Source: Colwellia polaris
GTDB taxonomy: Bacteria > Pseudomonadota > Gammaproteobacteria > Enterobacterales > Alteromonadaceae
DNA: 64,000 nucleotides
NCBI RefSeq assembly: GCF_002104515.1
Contig: NZ_NBOE01000004.1
Span: 124,001 to 188,000 of the forward strand
Reading direction: 5' to 3'
A model generated the notes under the pieces. It ran no database searches and had not been told where the DNA came from. It worked only from the letters and a program-made list of their open reading frames with translations. Below are positions 44,901 through 55,032 of the stretch, piece after piece (the stretch's first letter is position 1; each line of letters begins with the position of its first letter). A program made the position numbers and the translations under genes.

Positions 44901-45155
44901 GATGAAGATGTTTCTAAATCAGACTTAATAAGAGCAGTGTCTTTAATAAATGCAGATATATTAAACGCGGCTATTTCTTCACTTAATATAATATATAATT
45001 ATTTCATGAGAGTTAGTGAAAGGATGTCTGAGGCAGACTCAGCACAAGATTCTGTTGATAATGTTGAGGAAAATATAAACAAGACAAGAGATGAATTGAT
45101 TAACCATACAAACCTTATAATAAGAAACTCTGAAAAGTTTAAGGTGAAATTTTGA
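41985..45155 (+). CDS. dpdH: DpdH-like large ATPase
   Basis: A 1056-residue P-loop ATPase. Walker A is GESGLGKS (80-87) and a Walker B-like ELVLLIEDF sits near residue 312. The middle has a Pro-rich segment (HPEEPNPTSEPNPVPVDKN near 590), and the C-terminus is a coiled-coil helix bundle. It matches DpdH in size and in operon position. The ATPase may power or gate restriction. Overlaps of four bases with dpdG and one base with dpdI support a single transcript and a protein complex. Confidence 0.8.
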   Translation: MMLTNLLPYWPDSSQVNECIRGMAESDNDIVLLAAHKQMSILRSSLGRDTTKPKKLKETDLLKAFLAETQDGFLLLPITGESGLGKSHMIRWLESHLRFLPACDEKYHIVRIPKGVSMREVLSRILKDIDGVEFVKLRSEIDNLMEEQDEDTVKQMLRAHILTQLIHFNKNLKDKRSRLHHLSNKEQLQLQLSSADLLQAYLSDNELSDIFMNDSGCISQLAISHMRGSKLDEIKTQFSIEDLKIDDIERIKSSSKRTQLAFDEFNNNNRWAEAVELLNLVIDKALNPLTNVGNKSAVDLFIDIRKALLNSGKELVLLIEDFAAMAGIQEVILDVAIRESDRGGEEAELCVMRTAVAMTSNYLTNRDTINTRAQYEYIVDFASINKDSSASDAFTELKDQVVDFCGRYMNAARYGMEQLSCRKDEIVKGQLVPFNAPSLSTECEDILNTFGKTRDGYHLFPLNEASIEELIKYYLFDGKSYKFNPRTVINKILRDILKEQRDSFFEGTFPTSALPESRFPVEMDKEIYNISKDDHKRLSLLLWFWGGAPHDLSDVNICKGVFDHLKLPFVGAGYSPEKHQDSVSYPPTHPEEPNPTSEPNPVPVDKNVEAYLLWKKKLDEWLKPRGILVTAQDANTIRKWILDSLKEQIDFSRTSTVSLRALKSQSTNFIILPNARGNTEKESEKIINILSIDELNDENPEKRHKFYDFIIAKVRFELLGAKSWSYDKGHIDYLNFTSFVFQLKIPFINSYQAWLSDQIENVVKVLFKNSLILGQVKNKNTGALIDGMMNSNKIIVLEEPNETQNWQTIKHSSLRNRSELQKVVMKIFGRYQGESGDICYGLDTDSIITYLDSDFKKTLEMSDITIFDHLTQNTQTLYLKKYQIEIRVKREFNMALKQKVTQLKGILNEYEKLVGTHTKQELIELINGVINRFIESGLKVQGRSNEQISKEVTTLNKLSIGECLTNFQPLTADEDVSKSDLIRAVSLINADILNAAISSLNIIYNYFMRVSERMSEADSAQDSVDNVEENINKTRDELINHTNLIIRNSEKFKVKF

Positions 45156-45871
45156 TGAATTTAGCCAATTTAGCAACAGATTTAACTAGCAGAATTGAAA
45201 AGTACAATATTAATCAAAAGCTAGAACAGAGAGCAGAAGACCTTCAACCTATACAGTTAAGGTGGGATAGCTATAACGAGACTATAAGCATTGATTTACT
45301 AAAGCTCACGGTTCTATGTGACAGAGAAATAGCTTTTATTCCACAAACACTTCTTAATAAAGCACATTCAGTGTCGAAATTATTAGAAGAATCTAAATTA
45401 GTGGAATTAATTGATTTATCTAATGGTAGCAGTTTAAAAAAAATAAATAATGAGCTCCAACAATTGAGTAATAGTTTATCAGATGAGTTACAGAATTATT
45501 GGGGTGAGTTCAAAGAACAAATAATACCTATTTTACCCGATAATATACAAAGAGGCTTGGGGGATAATGACTCCCTTTTACATAGGTTTAAAAGAGCAGA
45601 ATCAGATCTACATAAAGTTAGTCAAAACTTACCAAATGAAGCTGAAAAATTGATAAATGTTATAAATCAAATGCAAGAGATGTCTAGTAATATGATAACA
45701 ATAGTTGGAAAGCTCCAAACTGATTGTCCAGACTACATGAATGCTTTTTTTAATACGGTTGCGAATGGCTTCAAGTTAAACCAACTTACACCAGAAATGT
45801 TGAAATGGTTAATACAGAATGGTGATGCAGAAAGTTTTGAAATCAAGAAAAAACGATATAGCGGGTATTAA
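45155..45871 (+). CDS. dpdI: DpdI-like protein
   Basis: A 238-residue, largely coiled-coil protein (LQQLSNSLSDELQNYWGEFK, then DLHKVSQNLPNEAEKLINVI). Its ATG overlaps the dpdH stop (TGATG), and dpdJ begins four bases after its stop. This length and position fit DpdI, a component without a known enzymatic domain that could tether DpdH and the helicase DpdJ. The assignment rests mainly on gene order. Confidence 0.7.
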   Translation: MNLANLATDLTSRIEKYNINQKLEQRAEDLQPIQLRWDSYNETISIDLLKLTVLCDREIAFIPQTLLNKAHSVSKLLEESKLVELIDLSNGSSLKKINNELQQLSNSLSDELQNYWGEFKEQIIPILPDNIQRGLGDNDSLLHRFKRAESDLHKVSQNLPNEAEKLINVINQMQEMSSNMITIVGKLQTDCPDYMNAFFNTVANGFKLNQLTPEMLKWLIQNGDAESFEIKKKRYSGY

Positions 45872-45875
45872 ATTT

Positions 45876-48800
45876 ATGCTCAATGATAATGTTTTTTTAG
45901 AGAAAGTATTAGATTCACTTGAATCTTTAGAGTATCAACTACTTAGTTGGGGGGTTATAAATAGTTATTTTTCAGAGATAGAAATTTTAAACTTGATAGA
46001 GCAGCAATTGGACAAATTAGACCCTGAAGGTGATTTGCTAACCTTTAACTCTTCAGAGTCAGTTTTGCAAAAGTTATGTAATAAAAATTTAGTTTTTAAG
46101 CTACCTGATCAGAGTGAGTCGAAATATAGAACAAGGATGGCCGAGTCCGTTAGATTATACAAAGAACTTAGGCAAATGTTTCCAAAACATAAAGAAGGTA
46201 ATGAATGGACTTCAGCTTCTACTTTGGTTTCTGATTTAAGGTTTTTGAGAAAAAAGAGGAGTTATCCTTTCAGGGATCAAAAGGCTGAATTTGTTCTTGA
46301 AAACTTATCCGATAAAATGGAAATTTCTGATAATGAGCGTTTAATTTTCTCTGAATTATTGAAATATGCAGGTGGTCTCTACAACCTGTCAGCTTTTCAA
46401 CTTCGGTCTTGTATCAACATACTATCAGAAGCCAAAACACCTAAATCTTCGACTGCCACTATAGTTTGTGCAGGCACTGGTAGTGGGAAAACCTTAGCAT
46501 TTTATCTACCAGTATTAACAAGTCTAGCTGAAAATATTTGTAATAATTATTCTGGGTTTGTACAGGCAGTTGCAATTTATCCCCGTAACGAGTTACTTAA
46601 AGATCAATTTATTGAGACTTGGTTGCAAGCGCGTAAGATCGACAGTTTCTTAAATCAGCAAAATAAACGAAAAATATTGATTGGGGCTTTTTTTGGGCCA
46701 AGTCCCAATGACCATAAAGAAAGTACATTGATTAAAAAGGAATCATGGAAGCGAAAAGGTGATGGTTTTATATGTAGTTATATAAGATGCCCAAAGAGTC
46801 ATGGCAATGTTAGCTGTAAAGGGAACATGGTATGGAAAGATGAAGATAGATTAGGAAATATTGAAAGATTGGTGTGCGATTTTTGCGCCCAATCAATTGA
46901 GCATGATGAAGTAATCCTTACAAGACAGAGAATGCTAAAAGAGAAGCCTGATATCTTATTTTCAACTACAGAAATGTTGAACATGAATATGGGAACAACT
47001 GAAGTTGGAAAGTTATTTGGTATTGGACGATATCAAAAATCACCTTTATTTTTTCTTTTAGATGAAGTTCATACATACAATGGTATCAGTGGCGCTCATG
47101 TTGCGTTATTAATCAGAAGATGGCGTTATTTATCAGGATCAAAATGTCATTTTGTTGGGTTGTCTGCAACCTTAAAACAACCAGCAAAGTTTATGGCTTC
47201 TTTAACAGGTATTGATGAGTACAAAGTTCAAGAAATAGCCCCCTTTGATAGTGAAATGGAAGAAGATAGTGCAGAATATATGCTCGCATTAAGGGGAGAC
47301 CCTGCATCTCAAACCAGTTTGCTTTCTACTACTATTCAAACATCGATGTTGACTAAAAGAATACTAGATAATTCGCTCTTACCTAAAAGTGGAGGGATAT
47401 ATGGCACTAAAAGCTTTGTTTTTACTGATGATGTAGATGTACTACAGAGGCTGTATTATCAACTCTTAGATGCAGAAGGAAGGTATTCTAACGGTAACTT
47501 TAATCCTAGGAAAGAACCACTTGCATCGATAAGGTATCCGGGTGGTTCACTACAACGAATCACTGGCGGTCAAAGTTGGGATATGTCGTTAAAAATAGGT
47601 CATTCACTCGACTCTAATGACCGTTCTGATATTAAGCGAACAGCAGCAATGGATTCAGGCGTTGATCAATCAGCAGATATTATTGTGGCTACGGCATCTT
47701 TAGAGGTTGGTTATAATGACCCTAATGTAGGAGCAGTTGTGCAACACAAAGCGCCTCGAGATAACGCACAGTTTTTACAAAGAAAAGGTCGAGCAGGTCG
47801 AAGTAGAAAAATGCGCCCATGGACCGTAGTTGTATTATCTGATTACGGAAGGGATAGAATGGCTTTTCAAAGTTATGAAACTCTATTTCTACCTGAATTG
47901 AAGGCACGCACCCTCCCTCTAACAAATGGATATGTTCAAAAAATTCAAGCTGCATTTTCCACTATGGATTGGTTATCTCAACAACCAGAAATTTTAAAAG
48001 TGAATATGCCTAAATGGAGTAAAAACAGCCTTTGGGAAGATTTAACAACTCCATTAGGCACTAATAACGCATGCTTATCTAAAAGGCAGAGTGGTTTACT
48101 AGCGAAAATTGAAAGTATTCTATCCTCACCAGATGAAACTAAACAGTTGAAAATACATCTAGAAAATTCTCTAATGATAAGTGAAGTGCAAGTAATGTCA
48201 CTATTATGGGATTCTCCACGAGCGATAATGACAACATTTTTGCCTACGATTAAAAGGCGACTAAAAAGCCTCTGGTGTAGGAATGGGCAAATAAAAAAGG
48301 ATAATATAAAAAAATATCATCCAATGCCAGATTTTGTTCCATCAGCCTTATTTAATGACCTCAGTCTGCCTGAGTTGGAAGTGTGTTTACCAGAGGAGCA
48401 TTTTGACAATAAAATGATGCCAACACTTCAAGGAATGCGGGATTTTGCACCCGGTAGGATTAGTAAACGGTTTGCTTCTGAAAGTATTAAACAGAGACAC
48501 TGGATTGTTCCGGATAGCTTTACTCCAGATGGGGGGTGTTTCAAATTCCCTATTACCGAATATTGTGAAGAAAATAACCTAGAGTTTTTAACCAAATGTA
48601 AAATTGTTAAACATGATGGCCAAATTCAAGAAATATCATGTTATCGACCACACTCTGTATTAGTGAAATCTCCTCTTGAAGAGTGGAATATTAGTGAAAC
48701 TAGTAATGCTTATTTAAACTGGGATACAAATTTAATTACTCCTGATGTAGGGAATGTCGTTGATATTTATCAACATAAACCTTGGGATACTATTTTTGAT

Positions 48801-50444
48801 AAAACTAAACCTATCGAGTTCTTTACACATCAAAATCATTGTCCATTAGAGATGATCAGATTTTCGACAGGTTCTAAAGGAGAGTTGAAGTATTCCTCTT
48901 CTAAAGAGTCAACAAAAATAGAATTTGAGTTTGAGTTAGAAAATAAAGTGACAGCACTTGGCTTTTCTTTATGGGTAGATGGAGTATCATTCCGTTTTAA
49001 TAAGCCATCCCTGAATATAAAATTTGAAAATGAAAATATCGAACTACTTGCCGGATTAAGAACATCTAGATTTATTGATGAAGTTAAAAACGATACTCAA
49101 TTAATTGAGAATCCATTTCTTGCAGGATGGATTGCTGAATCTTTTATAGGGTGCTTGATCTGTGAGGCGGTACTGTCGCAATGTACAATAGAAGAAGCCA
49201 TTTTAGCTGTCAGTAAAAAGAACACAAGGATACCTTTAGTTGATGTACCGCATTTAATATTTCAAACTCTTAGCTTTGAGGAGTCAGAAAGTAGCGATCA
49301 AGACTTACAGCTAAAGTTAAAAGAATTGCTTTTGAATGAAAGTGTTGTTTTAGGGTTACTTGAGTGGGCTAAAATCCTGTGGAGTAAGCCCGATGATGAT
49401 TGGAATGATTGGTTAAATATCACTTATAGCACTACGTTAGGTGCTGCGCTTCAACAAACTATATACCAGATATGCCCTGAGGCAGGAGAAGATTCATTAA
49501 TTGTTGACTTAGATGTTGGCCCAACACAACAAGCAAAGGTGCCAGAAGACACTCTTGAAATATGGGTATCAGAAACTGATATTGGAGGAGGAGGTATATT
49601 AGAGAAGTTTCAACGTGCATACTCTGAAAATCCAAGACGATTTTATGAGTTATTGGAGTCTAACTTACGGCCTTGTGATTATGAGGTAATGGATTTTAAT
49701 TTATCTACATTATTGAGTGATATAAATGAAACCCCAACCTTTGCTCACCTTTTTCATTCTATAAGAAGTTCAGAGTCCCATGAACAATACTTCAACAACT
49801 ATAAAGAATTGATCGAACAATGCAATTCGAAGGGACTAATGACAAATCATTCACTCTTGTCAGCTATTAATACAAGAATTTTAAAAGCAGGTAGCAATGA
49901 AAATAGTGATAAGTTACTGCATTTGTTGATATCTGAATGGAAGCAGCAAGAATTAAGGTTAGGTATTGAGTTACCACAGCGTGTTTTTACATTTATTAAG
50001 AGCTTGAGTAATGACTTAGACAAACTCATCGGTGTGTCAATTGATACTCAGCGTTCAGAGCAACAATGGCGTTTCAATTTATTTAACAGTCTAATGTGGC
50101 CTAGAGGCTATGAAGTTAGAGACAGGTCTTTGACCTTTTATAATCCGTTTTCATATGCTAAATCTACAGAAAAGCTATTATTAAAAACATTTTTGCAAGC
50201 AGGTGCTCAAAGGGTAGAGCACGGTTCTAACTTGTGGTTTGAAGACGTTCATGCAGCTCTGAGAGTAGATGGTCGATGTGATTTGATTATCGACAAGGGC
50301 ATAGAGATGAAAACCGCGATATCAAAATTAATAGCAGAACCTGTAGATACACAAGGATTACATTTTTACCCAAGAATCAAAGGTGTAATTAAAGAGCAGA
50401 AAAAGTTAATTATTATGCTGGAAATAGCTGAGGCTATACAATGA
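45876..50444 (+). CDS. dpdJ: DpdJ-like DEAD/DEAH helicase
   Basis: A 1522-residue superfamily-2 helicase. Walker A lies in CAGTGSGKTLAFYLP near residue 200, DEVH in LLDEVHTYNG near 395, and LSATLKQPAKF follows. The C-terminal domain has TASLEVGYNDPNVGAVVQH and QRKGRAGRSRKMRPW. Cys pairs in residues 295-335 (IRCPKSHGNVSCKG, CDFC) form a zinc-binding insert. The C-terminal half resembles the DUF1998/MrfA-type helicases. This fits DpdJ. The frame extends 57 bases upstream over dpdI; the ATG at 45876 is preferred. Confidence 0.85.
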   Translation: MLNDNVFLEKVLDSLESLEYQLLSWGVINSYFSEIEILNLIEQQLDKLDPEGDLLTFNSSESVLQKLCNKNLVFKLPDQSESKYRTRMAESVRLYKELRQMFPKHKEGNEWTSASTLVSDLRFLRKKRSYPFRDQKAEFVLENLSDKMEISDNERLIFSELLKYAGGLYNLSAFQLRSCINILSEAKTPKSSTATIVCAGTGSGKTLAFYLPVLTSLAENICNNYSGFVQAVAIYPRNELLKDQFIETWLQARKIDSFLNQQNKRKILIGAFFGPSPNDHKESTLIKKESWKRKGDGFICSYIRCPKSHGNVSCKGNMVWKDEDRLGNIERLVCDFCAQSIEHDEVILTRQRMLKEKPDILFSTTEMLNMNMGTTEVGKLFGIGRYQKSPLFFLLDEVHTYNGISGAHVALLIRRWRYLSGSKCHFVGLSATLKQPAKFMASLTGIDEYKVQEIAPFDSEMEEDSAEYMLALRGDPASQTSLLSTTIQTSMLTKRILDNSLLPKSGGIYGTKSFVFTDDVDVLQRLYYQLLDAEGRYSNGNFNPRKEPLASIRYPGGSLQRITGGQSWDMSLKIGHSLDSNDRSDIKRTAAMDSGVDQSADIIVATASLEVGYNDPNVGAVVQHKAPRDNAQFLQRKGRAGRSRKMRPWTVVVLSDYGRDRMAFQSYETLFLPELKARTLPLTNGYVQKIQAAFSTMDWLSQQPEILKVNMPKWSKNSLWEDLTTPLGTNNACLSKRQSGLLAKIESILSSPDETKQLKIHLENSLMISEVQVMSLLWDSPRAIMTTFLPTIKRRLKSLWCRNGQIKKDNIKKYHPMPDFVPSALFNDLSLPELEVCLPEEHFDNKMMPTLQGMRDFAPGRISKRFASESIKQRHWIVPDSFTPDGGCFKFPITEYCEENNLEFLTKCKIVKHDGQIQEISCYRPHSVLVKSPLEEWNISETSNAYLNWDTNLITPDVGNVVDIYQHKPWDTIFDKTKPIEFFTHQNHCPLEMIRFSTGSKGELKYSSSKESTKIEFEFELENKVTALGFSLWVDGVSFRFNKPSLNIKFENENIELLAGLRTSRFIDEVKNDTQLIENPFLAGWIAESFIGCLICEAVLSQCTIEEAILAVSKKNTRIPLVDVPHLIFQTLSFEESESSDQDLQLKLKELLLNESVVLGLLEWAKILWSKPDDDWNDWLNITYSTTLGAALQQTIYQICPEAGEDSLIVDLDVGPTQQAKVPEDTLEIWVSETDIGGGGILEKFQRAYSENPRRFYELLESNLRPCDYEVMDFNLSTLLSDINETPTFAHLFHSIRSSESHEQYFNNYKELIEQCNSKGLMTNHSLLSAINTRILKAGSNENSDKLLHLLISEWKQQELRLGIELPQRVFTFIKSLSNDLDKLIGVSIDTQRSEQQWRFNLFNSLMWPRGYEVRDRSLTFYNPFSYAKSTEKLLLKTFLQAGAQRVEHGSNLWFEDVHAALRVDGRCDLIIDKGIEMKTAISKLIAEPVDTQGLHFYPRIKGVIKEQKKLIIMLEIAEAIQ

Positions 50445-50971
50445 GTCAAAGAAGAATATTCAAATCAAAAATGTATAGAAAGCAAGAAATTAAAGATGTT
50501 TTGAAATCTATTTTTGTATCTGAAGTTATCCAACCAAGCCCTATTCTTTGGATAGTATCTCCTTGGATTTCGGATATAGAAATTATTGATAATACATCTG
50601 GTAACTTTGATTTTATTGAACCAGCATGGGGTCATCGTAATATTTATTTATCAGAAGTTATTATTAAATTTTTACAAAACGGTGGAAAAATAAATATAGT
50701 TACTAGTAATGATGAGCATAATAACTCCTTTATAAAAAAGGTAATGAAACTATCTGATTCTGAAGGCGAGCAACAAAATATCCGAATTAAAAAAGTAGAA
50801 AAACTCCATACAAAAGGTATTTTAAGTAATTGCTTCTATTTACATGGTTCGATGAACATAACCTTTAATGGAATAGATATAAATGATGAGCAAATTAACC
50901 TTGAGACATCTAAAGAAAGTATTGCAGACGCATCTTTAGCTTTCAAAAGTTTTTATAAGGGAATGTTATGA
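50441..50971 (+). CDS. dpdK: DpdK-like phospholipase D-family nuclease
   Basis: A 176-residue protein with one PLD-type half-site: LHTKGILSNCFYLHGSMN (H-x-K, then the downstream Asn), after ILWIVSPWISD and GGKINIVTSND. A single HKD motif means it must dimerise to form an active site, as in small PLD-fold nucleases. It is the only recognisable nuclease fold on the restriction side here, so it is the leading candidate for DNA cleavage. It overlaps dpdJ and dpdD by four bases each. Confidence 0.82.
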   Translation: MSQRRIFKSKMYRKQEIKDVLKSIFVSEVIQPSPILWIVSPWISDIEIIDNTSGNFDFIEPAWGHRNIYLSEVIIKFLQNGGKINIVTSNDEHNNSFIKKVMKLSDSEGEQQNIRIKKVEKLHTKGILSNCFYLHGSMNITFNGIDINDEQINLETSKESIADASLAFKSFYKGML

Positions 50972-53229
50972 ACCTACCCAAAAAACATGATTTTTTAGAG
51001 ATATTTTTTGGTGTTGGTAATCAATTGAAATGGATTGATATTGTTACTAAAAGGCTTCCTAAATCGTCAACTGATAAATTTATTCCTTGGGTTAATAGTT
51101 ATTTAAATGGCTCTAAACTCATTGTTATTCCTAGAGTATATGAGAGTGGAGATACTTTTTGGTATGCTATGGCTTCTGACTCAAAAAAATTCGTGGAACT
51201 TAGAGAGTTATTAAATGCAGCAGTAGGTTGTTCATACTCTGATTTTAACGGAATACCATACAATCTAGACTTATCCGACCCCATTGAAAATGCAATAGAG
51301 TGTTACTTTGGTAATTCAGTGTTTCGTTTTACAACCAATTCCTTATCATCAAGTTCAACTGACAAAGCCGACATTATAGATGCTTTATTACTAATGAATC
51401 AGCAGTCTTTAATTAAGCCTCAAAGTACGAGTCATTTACAAAGAGACCGAGGGTTGATTTTAGGTGATATAACAAGCGCACTATATTTAAAAGACTCTGT
51501 GAAAGCCCTGAGTTATCTTGGAGAGTTAAGGTCTTCAGGTGGCGTAGGTTATCAAAATGAGTTATTTATTGAAATTCGCGCTTTCGATTGCTCAAATCAA
51601 TGGGATAAAATATTTAAGCATAATGATTTCTCACAACTTGTTGATTTACCTCGACCAGCGTTGGTAACGGAAGCTTTATTAAAGGCTATTTATAATCATC
51701 TTTTTTTGTCCTACGAACTTAATAATGATTTTGAAGGGCAAATAGAATCATTCAAATCATATATTAAAAAGGGAAATCAAGGCTTATTTCGAGTATTAAA
51801 AAGCATTAAATCCGCATCATCTCTCAAAATGTGGTTGCTTTGGTTCTTACTCGAAGATCAAGGTGATTTGAAAAAATCTGAAAAATTGATTCAATCGGTA
51901 AGAGGTTTAAATGATACTGATCATGTCTGGATTCATAGGTTATTAGAAAGGATTAGTCCTAAGAATGTAACAGAAATTCCATTAAACATAATTCAGAATC
52001 AGGAGTTTTTAGAAGAAAGGAGTCTTGTGGTCAGGGCTGAAAATGATCCTTTGCAGTTCTTAAGTAATTTGACTAATGAAAATGTAAGTAAAGAGGTTGC
52101 TTCATTGTCATTAAAATGTGCTTGGTTAGTTGGGACTCTAGACGCAGCAGTTTTATGTGTTGATTTTCTGAACAAACTTGATGAATTTGACTTATCACAT
52201 ATGCTCAAAAACGCTGTGTTTTCGAAGTATTATTCAGAGATAACAAACCTGATTCCTAAAGATGGTATTAATATCTTAAATTGGAATGATTGGATTAAAA
52301 AAATCATTGAAGATATAAATTGGTCCTCATGTATCAATGTTGCCGAGGAGGGTTCGACGACTTGGTCAGCAGCATCATTTGATTTAACCTTATTTCGTAA
52401 CCAAGTTTCTGAAATAATTAATTTAAAGTCAGAGTTAGCATCAAAGAACTTTAGGACTGTTGTACCGTATATATTAAATTGGGTTGATGAAAGTGAAGGT
52501 ATTATTAGTTATAAGGAGTTATGGTCTTCCATTATAGAGTTTTTAGCTCTTGATGATTTAAACTCCAAAGAGGATATTTTTCTTGCACAAGAAATTTTAC
52601 CTAGGTTTTTAAACTGCTCTATTACTTCTATTGAATATAGCGAAGTACTGGAGTGTTTAAATATTTTATTAGAATCTACCGGGGCTGAAAATATTGATCA
52701 GAGGATTGATATTTTAGAGTTGTTAGTAGTTAATAATTGTTATAACCAAGAGAGTAGAAACGCATTATTCAATAAAACATTTAACATATTATGTATAAAC
52801 CCTACTCGATATCAAATTCATGAGTGGAGCTTATTTTTACTAATAGCTGAAGAAGGGCATCTAAAGTTTGATTTGCCTAGTGTTATTACAGAAAATACAC
52901 TGTCAGAACGTGATACATATCATTACACAGTTGACTTAAATACTTATAAGATAGGTATATACACGTTAACTGAATCTGTCGGTCTAAGGGTTAAGAAGCA
53001 ACTCCTGAAATTATTCCCTAAAGTAAATGTGCAACTAAATTCAGATAAGACATCTACTACATCATTAGTCGCTTTAGCAAGAAATGCAGATTTATTTATA
53101 TTTTCTTGGAGAAGTGCTTCCCATTCTGCTTATGATGCTATTAAAGCAGCACGCGGAACTCGCCCTTTAATTCAACCTGAAGGAAAAGGTAGTTCAAGTA
53201 TGCTTAAGGCAATATTGGACTTTGATTGA
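50968..53229 (+). CDS. dpdD: DpdD-like protein
   Basis: A 753-residue soluble protein with no motif that I can name with certainty. Its size and place in the operon match DpdD of the Dpd restriction side. The C-terminal 100 residues (about 640-753) look like a Rossmann-type alpha/beta domain: YKIGIYTLTESVGLRVKKQL, NADLFIFSWRSASHSAYDAI, and a Gly-rich end (PEGKGSSSM). The middle is alpha-helical. It is the last gene of the operon; its stop is 18 bases from the stop of the convergent queC, with no terminator between. Confidence 0.7.
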   Translation: MNLPKKHDFLEIFFGVGNQLKWIDIVTKRLPKSSTDKFIPWVNSYLNGSKLIVIPRVYESGDTFWYAMASDSKKFVELRELLNAAVGCSYSDFNGIPYNLDLSDPIENAIECYFGNSVFRFTTNSLSSSSTDKADIIDALLLMNQQSLIKPQSTSHLQRDRGLILGDITSALYLKDSVKALSYLGELRSSGGVGYQNELFIEIRAFDCSNQWDKIFKHNDFSQLVDLPRPALVTEALLKAIYNHLFLSYELNNDFEGQIESFKSYIKKGNQGLFRVLKSIKSASSLKMWLLWFLLEDQGDLKKSEKLIQSVRGLNDTDHVWIHRLLERISPKNVTEIPLNIIQNQEFLEERSLVVRAENDPLQFLSNLTNENVSKEVASLSLKCAWLVGTLDAAVLCVDFLNKLDEFDLSHMLKNAVFSKYYSEITNLIPKDGINILNWNDWIKKIIEDINWSSCINVAEEGSTTWSAASFDLTLFRNQVSEIINLKSELASKNFRTVVPYILNWVDESEGIISYKELWSSIIEFLALDDLNSKEDIFLAQEILPRFLNCSITSIEYSEVLECLNILLESTGAENIDQRIDILELLVVNNCYNQESRNALFNKTFNILCINPTRYQIHEWSLFLLIAEEGHLKFDLPSVITENTLSERDTYHYTVDLNTYKIGIYTLTESVGLRVKKQLLKLFPKVNVQLNSDKTSTTSLVALARNADLFIFSWRSASHSAYDAIKAARGTRPLIQPEGKGSSSMLKAILDFD

Positions 53230-53247
53230 TACCTATTGGGTAGAGTG

Positions 53248-53898
53248 CTAAGTAATAGGGTCCTTGAGATTATTCTTCTCAAAAGCTTCTAATCTTTCAC
53301 CACATGAACCACATGTTCCACAGGCTTTTTCTTGTCCTTTGTAACATGTCCATGTTTTTGAATAATCTAGATCCATTTGAATGCCATCCTTGAGAATTCC
53401 TATTTTATCAGTTTCTAAATAGGGAGCATGTACATGAACAGGTTCAAAGTTTGCAACTTTAGAAGCTTGATCCATTACCTTTACAAACTCAGGTCGACAA
53501 TCTGGGTAAATCATATGATCCCCAGAGTGAGCACCATACCAGACACCCTCCGCTTCAATATCTACAGCGTAGCCAATCGCTAATGATATTAAAATCATGT
53601 TACGGTTGGGTACAACAGTAGATTTCATATTTTCCGCCTCATAATGGCCGTCAGGAACGTCTATATCATCTGAAACAAGTGACGAACTTGTAAAAAGACT
53701 TGATATAGTTTTTATATCTAAAATTTTATGTGGAATACTAAGCTCATTACATACTTCTTTTGCGCATATTAGCTCTTTATTGTGCTTCTGGCCGTAGTCA
53801 AAAGATAAGGCATATACATCAAAGCCTTCTTTTATTGCTTTGTTTAAAACAGTAAAAGAGTCCATACCACCTGAATATATGACAACAATTTTTTTCAT
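53248..53898 (-). CDS. queC: 7-cyano-7-deazaguanine (preQ0) synthase QueC
   Basis: A 216-residue enzyme that turns 7-carboxy-7-deazaguanine into preQ0 using ATP and ammonia. The PP-loop is SGGMDS (9-14), and the zinc site is C185, C193, C196 and C199 ([10 protein letters not shown]). [16 protein letters not shown] and [14 protein letters not shown] are the family signatures. It is the last gene of the modification operon queD-dpdC-dpdA-dpdB-queC and begins four bases after dpdB ends. preQ0 is the base that DpdA inserts into DNA. Confidence 0.95.
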   Translation of the reverse strand: MKKIVVIYSGGMDSFTVLNKAIKEGFDVYALSFDYGQKHNKELICAKEVCNELSIPHKILDIKTISSLFTSSSLVSDDIDVPDGHYEAENMKSTVVPNRNMILISLAIGYAVDIEAEGVWYGAHSGDHMIYPDCRPEFVKVMDQASKVANFEPVHVHAPYLETDKIGILKDGIQMDLDYSKTWTCYKGQEKACGTCGSCGERLEAFEKNNLKDPIT

Positions 53899-53902
53899 GT
53901 GT

Positions 53903-55024
53903 TTAGCCCCAAACTTCTACTCTATATTTACGCATTAGGTAATTAGTCAGCTTTTGAATGTCTCTAGCGATATTTTGTAGTTCATTCCACTTCACTTTAT
54001 CTTCTGAGCCGAAATCCCAAAAGCCATTTGTCCAATGGCAAAATGGTTTCATAGCTTCTAAATCTGCTTTAAATTGCTCATAAGTAACAATTTTATCCCG
54101 ATCACTTGTATGATATCTATCAAAAATTGCATCCATCAAGTGGCCAAGTGCTGTCATGCCAGCCCCATGCATTAACCGAGAGTCTTTAGGCTTTTTTCCC
54201 CAAGCTTCTGGAAATACGTCTCTTACAGCACCCCAGTAATTTGATAAAACCTCTACCATTTTTTTATCATCACCTTTACCCGTAGAAGGATCTCTATAGT
54301 TATACAAGGCTCCCTCTGAGAGACTAGCTTCAATTAGCTTTAAGATCGAGTTATCTTTTACAACTCCAGCAGGGTTCGTTGCAGTTTGAATTATTTGATA
54401 AAAAGGAGAAGACTTTTGATGGTTTAAATCATCAAGTAACTTGGCAGGGAACCTTCTTTTTTGTAGCCCCGAAGAAAGTTTAGTCTCTGTATAGGGTAAT
54501 AACTCATAAATTAATCCTTTTGGTAAAGGCTTAGTTGAGTTAACCAATATAAATTGTTCTCGCTGTTCTTGGGCATCATCTGTTATGAAAGCACTTACCG
54601 GCATTTGGAATGTATCAATGTCTGCTGCTCTTAAAGCAGCAGCTCTTTGCTGACCATCTACAATTAGTCCGGGCTTTTCATCTTCATTTTCGACTAAAGG
54701 GATCTTTAATGTTCCAAATTTAGTACTATCTTTAGATGTTAAAAAATTAGTATTATCTTTAGATGTTAAAAACTTAACATCTGTACTAAAAGCGATCACT
54801 AAAGCATTTGGGATCATCGGATTTTCTGACTCTAAATAGCGTTGAATATCTCCAATGTGATTTGACACTTCGGGTCTTTGATATCCAACTAATTCATCTT
54901 CATGACGCTTTACCCGAGAAATAGAAGCGATCGACTGTATTTGTTTGCCGTTAATAGCAAAGCTAAAAAGTGCTCTTCCGGGGCCTTGTTCTATTTTAAT
55001 TGCGGGTACTTCTATATATTTCAT
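53903..55024 (-). CDS. dpdB: DpdB-like DGQHR-domain protein
   Basis: A 373-residue protein of the ParB/DndB-like DGQHR group. The core motif is DGQQR at residues 123-127 ([14 protein letters not shown]), with [16 protein letters not shown] following. DpdB acts with DpdA to insert preQ0 into DNA and is reported to hydrolyse ATP. A tandem in-frame repeat ([18 protein letters not shown], residues about 85-102) looks like a recent 27-bp duplication in a loop. It starts eight bases after the dpdA stop on the same operon. Confidence 0.88.
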   Translation of the reverse strand: MKYIEVPAIKIEQGPGRALFSFAINGKQIQSIASISRVKRHEDELVGYQRPEVSNHIGDIQRYLESENPMIPNALVIAFSTDVKFLTSKDNTNFLTSKDSTKFGTLKIPLVENEDEKPGLIVDGQQRAAALRAADIDTFQMPVSAFITDDAQEQREQFILVNSTKPLPKGLIYELLPYTETKLSSGLQKRRFPAKLLDDLNHQKSSPFYQIIQTATNPAGVVKDNSILKLIEASLSEGALYNYRDPSTGKGDDKKMVEVLSNYWGAVRDVFPEAWGKKPKDSRLMHGAGMTALGHLMDAIFDRYHTSDRDKIVTYEQFKADLEAMKPFCHWTNGFWDFGSEDKVKWNELQNIARDIQKLTNYLMRKYRVEVWG

Positions 55025-55032
55025 TTTGAGTC

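Noticed and set aside
38531-50971. DISARM or BREX defence system (large helicases, PLD protein)
   Set aside because: No DNA methyltransferase, BrxC/PglZ or DrmB-type set was recognised, while order and neighbours fit Dpd.
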